This document shows, in pieces, positions 8,349-16,013 of a DNA stretch of 34,851 nucleotides. Below the pieces are notes generated by a model, which made no database searches, was not told the origin of the DNA, and worked only from the letters and a program-made list of their open reading frames with translations. The position numbers and the translations under genes were made by a program. Each line of letters starts with the position of its first letter. Within the stretch, counting starts at the first letter, position 1. The stretch spans positions 1-34,851 of the forward strand of contig CALAML010000074.1 in NCBI GenBank assembly GCA_937925845.1, read 5' to 3'. The stretch is from an uncultured Acidimicrobiales bacterium. GTDB lineage: Bacteria > Actinomycetota > Acidimicrobiia > Acidimicrobiales > CALAML01.

Positions 8349-9785
8349 TCACCGGTTTACCCAGCCTGACGCCGACCGCCACAGCCGGCCCGAGCGAGAG
8401 GTGCCAGGTTCGATGCCCCCGTTCCGTTGGCGGTCCACCAGCTCGATGAACAATGCCTGCATCGCCGCCACATGGCTGGCCCAGTCCGACAACAGGTTGA
8501 CCGGAGCGGGTCGAGGGGCCGATACCGCCTTGGTAATGGCCGCGGCAGCCGCCCCAACATCGTCGACCGGCACGGTGTGGAGCCCAGCACCGGCGCCCTC
8601 CGCAGCCGCAAGCTCCAGATGGACGCCGATGTCGCTCATCACTACCGGCACCCCGAGCGCCGCAGCCTCAACCGGCACCAGCGACAGGCACTCCAAAGCC
8701 GACAGACACACCACCGCCGTGGCGCCTAGATAGGCCTGGCGCAAGTGATCCGGGTTGGCGACCGGGCCATGGAAATGCAGCCGATCCCGCCGATCGGTCG
8801 GCACCAGATCCCGCAGACTCCCAAGCACATCGGTCGGTACCGACCCCACCATCAAAAGGTCAAGGTTCAGGCCGTCGGCATCGGCCCGAGCCCACGCCGC
8901 CACCACATCCTCCAGCCGCTTGTAGTCGTAGTAGTTGGCCACGCTGAGCAAATAGCCGTCGCCCACAACGTGGGTCTGCAGCACCTGAGCGGCAGCCGCC
9001 GTCGCCGCACCCAGCCGGGCCGGGCTGGCGCCCGAGGAACCGACGGAAGTGCTGGCGCCGGTGAGATCCAGCACATCGGAGCAGCCGTGGAGCTCGGAGG
9101 GGTGAGCGTTGTTACCGTTGCCGCCGGTCTCCTCGGAGTTGGCTGAAGCCGAGGAGAACGGCCCCGGCCGGATCAGATGAAGCTTGGCCGCAGCCCGGGG
9201 CAGGTCGCCCACCACCGCCTCGGCCAGCGACTGGGTGGGCACCACCACCGCATCGCATCGGCCCACCGACGCCCGCACCATCCGCCGCTTTAACCGTTCC
9301 ACCGGGCTTTGGTGGCTGGCAAAGCTCGGACCATCGCCAAAGTAGGCCACGTTCTGCAGCATCAACACCGAGGGCACCGTCACCCCCCGTAGCGGGGCCA
9401 GGTTGGCCGGGTTAAACAACAGATCGAAGCCGTTGGCCCGCCCAGGCAGCTCGGCCTGTTCAAACCGGATCCGGTCCTGGGTCGACTCCACCTCGATCGG
9501 TTCGATCGTCACCGACGACCGCGCACCCCCGACCCCGCCAGAGGAGCCGGCTACTTCGGACCGCAACCGATCCACGTTCCACGGTGCGGCCAGCACCGTC
9601 AGCTGGTTGGCCGGACCGTAGCTTTGGAAGGCACGCAGCTGATGGGTCAGCACACTCAGCCCGCCACCGACCCGAGCCGAGGAGCCGTTCACCAGGATGC
9701 GCAGCGGCCGATCAGTGGAATCGGACGAGTCGGCAGAGTTGGCAGAGGACTCACCGGCCGGCGCCGACTGGGTGGTGCCGCTCAC
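8349..9785 (-). CDS. GT4-family glycosyltransferase with interdomain low-complexity insert
   Basis: 478 residues. A Ser/Asp-rich tail (1-26) precedes the first GT-B strand, LRILVNGSSARVGGGLSVL (28-46). The N-terminal domain runs to about 208. The C-terminal domain starts at YLLSVANYYDYKRLEDV (278-294) and includes HFHGPV and ECLSLVPVEAAALGVPVVMSD, the E-x7-E-type donor site. Between them, residues about 210-270 are Ser/Gly/Asn/Ala-rich and have no counterpart in typical GT4 proteins. GTG start overlaps the upstream stop (GTGA). The role is transfer of one sugar in the repeat unit; donor and linkage are unknown. Confidence 0.88.
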   Translation of the reverse strand: MSGTTQSAPAGESSANSADSSDSTDRPLRILVNGSSARVGGGLSVLTHQLRAFQSYGPANQLTVLAAPWNVDRLRSEVAGSSGGVGGARSSVTIEPIEVESTQDRIRFEQAELPGRANGFDLLFNPANLAPLRGVTVPSVLMLQNVAYFGDGPSFASHQSPVERLKRRMVRASVGRCDAVVVPTQSLAEAVVGDLPRAAAKLHLIRPGPFSSASANSEETGGNGNNAHPSELHGCSDVLDLTGASTSVGSSGASPARLGAATAAAAQVLQTHVVGDGYLLSVANYYDYKRLEDVVAAWARADADGLNLDLLMVGSVPTDVLGSLRDLVPTDRRDRLHFHGPVANPDHLRQAYLGATAVVCLSALECLSLVPVEAAALGVPVVMSDIGVHLELAAAEGAGAGLHTVPVDDVGAAAAAITKAVSAPRPAPVNLLSDWASHVAAMQALFIELVDRQRNGGIEPGTSRSGRLWRSASGWVNR

Positions 9786-11488
9786 GCTGGCTCCGTGGAC
9801 AACTGGCCGTCGTCGCTCACCACCACCCGGAAGCGGTTGCCGCCAGGCGACTCCAACACCAGCCCATCGGCGGCAAACACCGAATCAAGGTCGTAGCGGC
9901 CCAGGTCGACGGTCCGATCGCCCTTCAGGTGGTTTCGGAACATGATGCTGCCGATCGCCCCCTCCAGAATCCGCTCATCGTCGGCGGCCTGGAGGTCGAC
10001 ATCGAGGTTGTCGGGGCCGATGCCCTGCACATCAAACAACTTCAACGTGTGCGGATGCACCGATTGGTAGGCGGGCGAACGGCCAGTCTCGGGTCGCACC
10101 CGAAACACCGGGTTCAGCGCCCGATCGAAACCATCGAAGCGACGGATCTCGTAGTTGCGGATAATCACTTCCTGAGGAGCCGGATCTTCAGCGTCGACCA
10201 CCAGCACCAGCCCAGGCTCCTGAGGAATCGAATCCTCACTCAGAGCCCAGTAGCCACCGTCGATATGGAGCTGGGCGTGGCTTCGCAGACGAGCGAGCTG
10301 CCGCCCGCTCTCCGAGGAGAACTGGCGAGCCGACACCCAGGCGTCGTTCTCGATGACCAGATCGACCTCGCCGTTGTCGGTCATGTACACGTTGGTGATC
10401 GAACAATCGGCCGATGTCCGCAGGCCCACCCCGCAGGCATGAACCCAGCTGTCGCGGATGTGGTGCAGTACGTACTGACTGTTCTCGATCACCAGTCCGG
10501 CGCCACTGCAGCCGAAGATCTCGGTGGCGGCCACCACACACTGGTCGTTGTTGCGGTTCACCCCCCGCCAAGCGATCCCGTCAACAAAGCCACCCCGGTT
10601 GGCGTCGAACTGCCAGCGGCCGATGAAACACCGCTCGACCACATGGTGCTGGTTCGAGATGGTGGCCGCCGGCGTCTGTACAAACTCGATCGCCGCAGTG
10701 GGCACCGAGCCCAGAGTGTCGTTGCCCTGGAACCGAATGCCAAAGATGTGGACGCCGACACACTCGTCGACAACCACCATCGGCTGCTCCCCGCCGTTGT
10801 CGGCCCAGAGCAGGGCCGAGCCACCAGCACCGCGGTCACCCCAACCATCACCGATCAGCGACACGTTCCGCCGGAAAAGACGGATCGGGGCGGAGATCAG
10901 ATGGCTCCCGCTCAAATGAATGGTGCCGGCCCGCCAGGCGTTGGTATCGCCCAGAGAGTCGATAGCGGCCTGGATCGCCGCCGTATCGTCGGCCACACCG
11001 TCGCCGACGGCGCCCAAGCTGGCCACGTCGATCACCTGCGGACCGGGGTTCACCACGATCGCCGGACGTTCAACGTTCTCTGGTGGGATTGTGGTCGTGC
11101 TCGTGGTGCCGCTGTCGGCCCCTGCAGAGGTGGTGGTCGAGTCGGTTGTCGGCGGGAGTTCTGGCGGCGGCTGGAGCGCGTCAACGTCATTGGGGTCTTC
11201 CGATGAACGGGAACACGCGGCAGCGCCACCGATCACCAGAGCGCCGAGCATGGCCCGGCGACTCAGCCCCGAAGCCAGCGCCCGCGGCACCACACCGGTG
11301 CTGGCCGCGGCCCCGCCGGTAGCGGTCTGGTCCGCAGCCAGACTCTCAGGGAAACGAAGCCCGGCGACCACACCAGGCTCGCCGGTACCGCCCTCAGGCG
11401 TTGGGTGAAGTGGATCGCCCGAAACGCTGGCGGGTCGACTCGGGGTCTCCGGGCGCGACCGGGCCGGGTCCACCGATTCAGACGTCAT
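9782..11488 (-). CDS. Parallel beta-helix (pectate-lyase/epimerase superfamily) protein with Tat-type lipoprotein signal
   Basis: 568 residues from ATG at 11488; a TTG at 11512 would overlap the preceding gene. SRRAMLGALVIGGAAAC contains a twin arginine (77-78), hydrophobic core and lipobox Cys92, so a folded, lipid-anchored export product is expected. An exceptional 75-residue Pro/Gly/Ser-rich stretch precedes the signal. A GTG at 11290 would instead give MPRALASGLSRRAML, a normal Tat signal, and may be the true start. After a Thr/Ser-rich linker, VIDVASLGAVGDGVADDTAAI (152-172) is the characteristic opening of Pect-lyase_RHGA_epim (PF12708), with repetitive strands to the end. Members are polysaccharide lyases, hydrolases or epimerases. 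An AlgG-like role on the polymer made here is inference. Confidence 0.85.
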   Translation of the reverse strand: MTSESVDPARSRPETPSRPASVSGDPLHPTPEGGTGEPGVVAGLRFPESLAADQTATGGAAASTGVVPRALASGLSRRAMLGALVIGGAAACSRSSEDPNDVDALQPPPELPPTTDSTTTSAGADSGTTSTTTIPPENVERPAIVVNPGPQVIDVASLGAVGDGVADDTAAIQAAIDSLGDTNAWRAGTIHLSGSHLISAPIRLFRRNVSLIGDGWGDRGAGGSALLWADNGGEQPMVVVDECVGVHIFGIRFQGNDTLGSVPTAAIEFVQTPAATISNQHHVVERCFIGRWQFDANRGGFVDGIAWRGVNRNNDQCVVAATEIFGCSGAGLVIENSQYVLHHIRDSWVHACGVGLRTSADCSITNVYMTDNGEVDLVIENDAWVSARQFSSESGRQLARLRSHAQLHIDGGYWALSEDSIPQEPGLVLVVDAEDPAPQEVIIRNYEIRRFDGFDRALNPVFRVRPETGRSPAYQSVHPHTLKLFDVQGIGPDNLDVDLQAADDERILEGAIGSIMFRNHLKGDRTVDLGRYDLDSVFAADGLVLESPGGNRFRVVVSDDGQLSTEPA

Positions 11489-11495
11489 GGCTTCA

Positions 11496-13361
11496 TCATC
11501 GCGTGTGAGCAAGCACCGCCGGGTTCACCTCGACCCAAACGCCCGGTTGATCAGACAATGCGGCGCGGGCCAGGAAGGCCAGCTGATGGGACCGCACCAG
11601 CTCTCCCAGCGCGGCCGACTGGGCCAACACCGCCGTTTCCGATGGCTGGTTGGCTCCCGTCGCCGTTGCCGATCGGCCCGGTTCAGGCAGGCTGGCCACC
11701 CAATCGGAGTAGAGGGCATGGTGGCCGCGATCGCGCCGACGACGCCGCTGCCGGTGTCGGCCCTGCGACATCACCCCCACCTCGCTCCAATCATCCACGG
11801 TCACCGTGTCGTGGTCGGTGCGCAGGCTGAGACGCTCGCGACCACCCATCACCCGAGGCCCAACATCCACCAGCCGGATGTCGGCCCGCCCCCGCGCACC
11901 AAAGTCGAGAGCCACCTCGATGCCCTGGCCGGTCAGCGGCTCGGCCCGCAGGCGCAGGGGCAACTCGTCGTCGAACACCATCAACGAGAGGTCCAACCAG
12001 TGGGTCAGGTTGCCGAGGGTGCGGCCGCCCTCCCCCGGCGCCCGATACCAATGGAAGCGATCGAGAGGAAAGCCCTCCACATCGGCGACGAACTGGCGCG
12101 GTGTCAGCGAGGTGGCCAGGGCGGTACGGTCCCGGGCGAAACGACGGTTGTGCCCGACCCGAAGTGTTGCCCCAGTGGGAGCGGCGCCGAGGGCCCGCAC
12201 CAATGCGTCGAGCTGATCACCCGTGGTGGCCGCAGGCTTTTCCACCAACACTCGCGCACCGTTAGCGAGAGCGCGGGCGGCGTAGCGGCCGTGATGGCTG
12301 TGAGCGCAGGCGATGACCAACCCGTCAAAGGACGCGCCGGCCTCGAGGATGTCGAGCGGGCTCGCCACCACCTCCACCTCAGCCCGGGACCGCACGCCAG
12401 AGCCAATCGTGGCCGCCAAGCGCCGAGCCCGCACCAGGCTGGCATCGGTCACAGTGAACCGGCTCACCCCGGCACCGACCAGGGCCGGCACCACGATGTT
12501 GTGCATATAGGCACCGGCCCCTACCAGCGCCACGTGCCGACCGGAGGGCACCGAAGCTTCGTCGGCTTCGTTGGCTTCGCTGATGGTGGCGGTCGAGCGG
12601 CGACCACTGCGCTCGTTGGCCGTACCGGGCTCCTCGACTCCACCAACCAGACCGGCCGTACCGGCCCCGAGCGGCGGGGTGACGCCGTAGTGCCAGGTGA
12701 TCAGTTCCGTCGCCTCATCGTCCTCCAGTACCTGACCGATAGCACTGCCGCGCCATGGGCCCGACGCCACCCCACCATCGGGGGTGACCACCTCGGTGGC
12801 AACAAACCGAACCAACTCCTGGCGGCCGTGCTGACCCACCCCTCGACGGCGGGTGTTGGCCTTACGCAGCGCCTCCCGCGGCCCGTCGGCACCCACATAG
12901 GCGCTCAGACGCCGAGCCGACGTCGCCGCCCCCAGGATCCGGCGACCGACCAAACTCGAACCGGACGGCCGGCCCGATGTCTCTGCGTTCGGGCGGTCCG
13001 ATGCTGTCGCCGAACCCTCCGGGACCACTACCGGGCTGGCGGATGCGGTCGCTGGATCCAAAGCGGGCACCGGCTCACCGGGAGCGGCAATGTCACGATC
13101 GGTTTCTCCGGACGATGAGTCGCTGACCGGCAGCTCCGACGAACCCACGTCGACTGGTCGCCGGTCGAGGATCGTCACCCCGCGAAACACCGTCAGCGGC
13201 TGCGGCCCGATCTGTTCAACACCAGCTTGTTTAACCGCAGCTTGTTCAACATCAGCCTGTTCCGCGCCTGCGGTCCTGTCCGGCTCCTCGGAGCGGCCGA
13301 GCTGGCTCTCAGGGTCGGGCTGGCCACCTCCGCCGACGCGATCGCGGGGAGGCGTGGTCAT
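11496..13361 (-). CDS. Gfo/Idh/MocA-family oxidoreductase with a 275-residue N-terminal extension
   Basis: 621 residues from ATG at 13361, which overlaps the upstream stop by 4 bp (ATGA); the open frame further upstream only shadows the polymerase gene. The recognisable enzyme is the C-terminal half: HVALVGAGAYMHN (276-288, NAD(P) binding), VLVEKPAAT (371-379, the EKP motif) and HNRRFARDR (404-412). The first 275 residues contain an EQAxV pentapeptide repeat (34-50), an acidic Pro/Ser/Ala-rich stretch (70-135) and a short ordered-looking piece (137-230) including TELITWHYGV. This could be a relic or unknown domain; it does not look like the zinc alcohol dehydrogenase half seen in bi-domain oxidoreductases of other capsule loci. 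Likely role: oxidation or reduction of a nucleotide sugar. Confidence 0.82.
   Translation of the reverse strand: MTTPPRDRVGGGGQPDPESQLGRSEEPDRTAGAEQADVEQAAVKQAGVEQIGPQPLTVFRGVTILDRRPVDVGSSELPVSDSSSGETDRDIAAPGEPVPALDPATASASPVVVPEGSATASDRPNAETSGRPSGSSLVGRRILGAATSARRLSAYVGADGPREALRKANTRRRGVGQHGRQELVRFVATEVVTPDGGVASGPWRGSAIGQVLEDDEATELITWHYGVTPPLGAGTAGLVGGVEEPGTANERSGRRSTATISEANEADEASVPSGRHVALVGAGAYMHNIVVPALVGAGVSRFTVTDASLVRARRLAATIGSGVRSRAEVEVVASPLDILEAGASFDGLVIACAHSHHGRYAARALANGARVLVEKPAATTGDQLDALVRALGAAPTGATLRVGHNRRFARDRTALATSLTPRQFVADVEGFPLDRFHWYRAPGEGGRTLGNLTHWLDLSLMVFDDELPLRLRAEPLTGQGIEVALDFGARGRADIRLVDVGPRVMGGRERLSLRTDHDTVTVDDWSEVGVMSQGRHRQRRRRRDRGHHALYSDWVASLPEPGRSATATGANQPSETAVLAQSAALGELVRSHQLAFLARAALSDQPGVWVEVNPAVLAHTR
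13213..13272. repeat. 15-bp minisatellite in the oxidoreductase N-terminus (4 units)
   Basis: Four consecutive 15-bp units beginning TGTTCAACACCAGCT, TGTTTAACCGCAGCT, TGTTCAACATCAGCC and a more diverged TGTTCCGCGCCTGCG. On the coding strand they give pentapeptides of the type EQAxV. The period is a multiple of three, so gain or loss of a unit keeps the frame. Confidence 0.88.
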
Positions 13362-15034
13362 CGCTTCGGAAGCGAGGGTGGCTTCGGCGCCGGTCGAGGC
13401 AGCCACGAGCGATCCTCGGTCACCACCATCACGCCGTAGAGCACCAACAGCACCAGGGCCCGGGTTCCGCCACGCTCGTTGTAGCTGAAGGTTCCCACCC
13501 ACAACAGGTCGGCCATCGAGGTGCCCAACGCCACCCAAATCAAGAACCGCAACACCGACTTCGGGTCTCTCGCACCACGCTCGATCCCGGCCGCGAGCCG
13601 TCGATCAAAGAAGCGCAACACCACCCCGACGACGCCCACCATCATGAAGATGCCGAACCAACCGAAGTTGAAGTAGAACTCGCCGTGCAACAACGCAGCC
13701 ATCGAGTGGCCGGTCACCAACAGATGGGGCAACAACCGCTCGGTCAACACCGTGCCGAAACCCGGCGGCTTGCCCGGCCAGAAGGCGCGGGGCACCTGCA
13801 CCACGGTGGCTACGGCGAAGGTGTGGCCGTTGGCCCGAGGCGGACCGAGCTCGGCCTCGTCGAGTTCCAACAGCGTGGCAAAGGTTTCGAGCGGCGCAGT
13901 CACCGACACCAACCCCGCACCCTCGGTGAGGGCCCGCGTATTGCCGATACCAAGCTCCGGATGGCGCACCCACGCAAACACCAACAGCATCGGGATCACC
14001 GCCACCACCAGCATCGGCTTCAGAACCTGGGTCCGCATCGACGGCAGCACCGCCACCAACAGCGCCACGGCCAGGGTGGCGAGGTTCAGCCGGCCGCCTC
14101 CGGTGAACACAAACAGGTAGTAGCCACCAAACACGGCCAGCACCAAGCCCCACCGCACCGGCTGCGAGAGGCGGTCGATGCCTCTGGCGGTCATCCCCAC
14201 CACTGAACCAAAGCCAACCAGCAGCACGCCGCTGTAGGCCGCGGCGGCGGCAATCGGACCAAGGGGTGCACCGGTCACCGCCAACAGCACGCCAACACCA
14301 AAGAGCACCCAGCCCCGCCGCACACACCAGCGCATCACCCCCGGTGGACGATCCTCCGCGGTCCAGGTGCCAAGCCGGCGAAAGTCATCGTCGTTGGTGC
14401 GCAGAAACAGCAGATACACCGCCAGGTTCACCGTGTGGGCGATCGTGGCGGCGTCGAACAACGCCCGCTGACTCACCCCGGTGGAGCCGTTGAGAATCAG
14501 GCCCGAGTAGCCCACAAACACCGCCGAGGCGAAGAAGTAGACGCCGGTAGCGGTGATCATCCGGCCGCCATGGCGCAGAAAAACCGACAAGCCAAACGCC
14601 AGCGCAGCAATGGAAATGATGGTGAGCGCGGTGGCCTCGCCGAGGTTGGCCCGAAAGAACAGCACCCCCGGCACCACAGCCAGCCAGAGCAACAGCTCGG
14701 CGGTGGCCAGCGAACCACGGGTACTGCTCAGCAATCGCACCTCGCGCACCGGTGCGGTCTCGCCCGAGCCATTGTTGCCCGAGCCGTTGTTGCTGGAGCC
14801 CGGGCCCGACCCACCGCCGAAGCCACCACCCGAACCACCGTGGCGACCGGTTTGGCCGGAACGGTCGAAGCGGACCGACTCACCGGTTCCACTGTTGCCA
14901 CCATCGCCGCGACGGGTATCGAGCGCAGTCCTCCCGCCCCGACCCCCTGAACCGGCGACCGAGCGCGGCCCATGGGGCGACAACATGCCCCGGCGCGACG
15001 ACGAAGACGAAGAGGATGAAGACCGATCAGCCAC
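13358..15034 (-). CDS. Wzy-like polysaccharide repeat-unit polymerase (O-antigen polymerase family)
   Basis: 558 residues from a GTG that overlaps the upstream GT2 stop by 8 bp; ATG at residue 17 is an alternative start. The first 100 residues are low complexity: a run of nine serines, then Gly/Arg-rich and SNNG-type repeats. The rest is about a dozen hydrophobic segments. Near the C-terminus, PRAFWPGKPPGFG and HGEFYFNFGWFGIFMM match the conserved periplasmic-loop/TM region of O-antigen polymerases (Pro/Gly-rich loop followed by GEFYxNFGxxG). The enzyme would join flipped lipid-linked repeat units outside the membrane. Adjacent Wzz/BY-kinase genes support this. Wzy proteins diverge strongly, so the call rests on topology, this motif and context. 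Confidence 0.85.
   Translation of the reverse strand: MADRSSSSSSSSSRRGMLSPHGPRSVAGSGGRGGRTALDTRRGDGGNSGTGESVRFDRSGQTGRHGGSGGGFGGGSGPGSSNNGSGNNGSGETAPVREVRLLSSTRGSLATAELLLWLAVVPGVLFFRANLGEATALTIISIAALAFGLSVFLRHGGRMITATGVYFFASAVFVGYSGLILNGSTGVSQRALFDAATIAHTVNLAVYLLFLRTNDDDFRRLGTWTAEDRPPGVMRWCVRRGWVLFGVGVLLAVTGAPLGPIAAAAAYSGVLLVGFGSVVGMTARGIDRLSQPVRWGLVLAVFGGYYLFVFTGGGRLNLATLAVALLVAVLPSMRTQVLKPMLVVAVIPMLLVFAWVRHPELGIGNTRALTEGAGLVSVTAPLETFATLLELDEAELGPPRANGHTFAVATVVQVPRAFWPGKPPGFGTVLTERLLPHLLVTGHSMAALLHGEFYFNFGWFGIFMMVGVVGVVLRFFDRRLAAGIERGARDPKSVLRFLIWVALGTSMADLLWVGTFSYNERGGTRALVLLVLYGVMVVTEDRSWLPRPAPKPPSLPKR
14766..14800. repeat. 15-bp minisatellite in the polymerase N-terminus
   Basis: Two 15-bp units, GAGCCATTGTTGCCC and GAGCCGTTGTTGCTG, followed by a partial third (GAGCC). 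On the coding strand they encode the SNNG-SGNNG-SG stretch of the disordered tail. Confidence 0.75.
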
Positions 15035-16013
15035 CGTGGGGCCGCCCTCTCACGGTCTCCCAGACCCGAGTCAGGGCCAGCTTGGCCCAAGGCTCGCCCA
15101 GCTTCGACGCATCCCGGAACCCCTGCACCGACTCCCGCGCCGACACCACAGACTCATAGGCCTGCCAGCGAGCCAGATCGGCCCGATAGCGACCGAGCAT
15201 GCGACGCAGGTCGGCCTCAACGCCCAACTCCTCAACCTGCTCGCGCTCGAGGGCGGCCTCGGTCATGGCCACCAGCCCCTCACGCATCTGGCGCCGACGA
15301 TGGGTGGCCCGACTCGTGGAGTTGGCAGCCACCCGAACCGTCACCAGTCGGCGATCGACATAGGCGAAGGTGCAGTGGGCGGCCATCCGCAGCACCAGAT
15401 CCTGATCTTGCATGGTGATCCAGGCCGGATCCTCCGAAAAACCGCCGAAGCGCTTGAAGGCATCGGTAGAAAACAAGGTGGCGCCGGCAAACATCGGCGT
15501 AAACGGGTAGAAGTAGCGCACCATCTCCGGCGGCTCACACAACGCGGGCCCGGTGTAGGGCGGATCCGGCCGGGTGATGACCCCACCATTGGGCGCGCCG
15601 TCCTTCACCCCGACTTCCCCGCTGTCGTCGAGGTATTCGACGTGGCAGTGGGCCACCTCCGCGCCGGTTTCGTCGAGCCGCGGCACCATCTCGGCATAGA
15701 AGTCGGGATGCAATAAGTCGTCAGCGTCGAGAAACTGCACATACCGCGAGGTCGCAGCCATAGCGCCACGGTTCCGCAACGGCGCCGGGCCCACGTTCAC
15801 GGCTTCGGCAACAAACTCCACCCGCGGGTCCTCGGCGGCAAACTGTCGACCGATGGCGGCGGTGTTGTCACTTGAGCCGTTATCGAACAACCGCAGCGTC
15901 CAACAGTTCAGGCTCTGGGCCTGAAGCGACTCAACGGTGGCGGCCAGCGTCTCCGCCGAGTTGAAGGCGGGGGTAACCACGGTGACCGCAGGGGTCGCGG
16001 TCGGAACACCCAT
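15027..16013 (-). CDS. GT2-family glycosyltransferase
   Basis: 328 residues with the GT-A fold. VTVVTPAFNSAETL (10-23) is the first nucleotide-binding strand, DNGSSDNT (44-51) the second, and FLDADDLLHPDF (94-105) holds the D-x-D metal/donor site. QDQD, expected near the base region, appears in the middle of the protein. The ATG chosen makes a TGATG junction with the Wzz/kinase stop; a TTG one codon earlier is possible. It adds one sugar from a nucleotide donor to the lipid-linked repeat unit. No transmembrane helix is evident at the C-terminus, so it is likely a peripheral cytosolic enzyme. Confidence 0.92.
   Translation of the reverse strand: MGVPTATPAVTVVTPAFNSAETLAATVESLQAQSLNCWTLRLFDNGSSDNTAAIGRQFAAEDPRVEFVAEAVNVGPAPLRNRGAMAATSRYVQFLDADDLLHPDFYAEMVPRLDETGAEVAHCHVEYLDDSGEVGVKDGAPNGGVITRPDPPYTGPALCEPPEMVRYFYPFTPMFAGATLFSTDAFKRFGGFSEDPAWITMQDQDLVLRMAAHCTFAYVDRRLVTVRVAANSTSRATHRRRQMREGLVAMTEAALEREQVEELGVEADLRRMLGRYRADLARWQAYESVVSARESVQGFRDASKLGEPWAKLALTRVWETVRGRPHGG

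Noticed and set aside
13362..13538. Upstream extension of the oxidoreductase gene
   Set aside because: It overlaps 180 bp of the polymerase gene in another frame; the ATGA junction at 13358-13361 gives the usual coupling of this locus.
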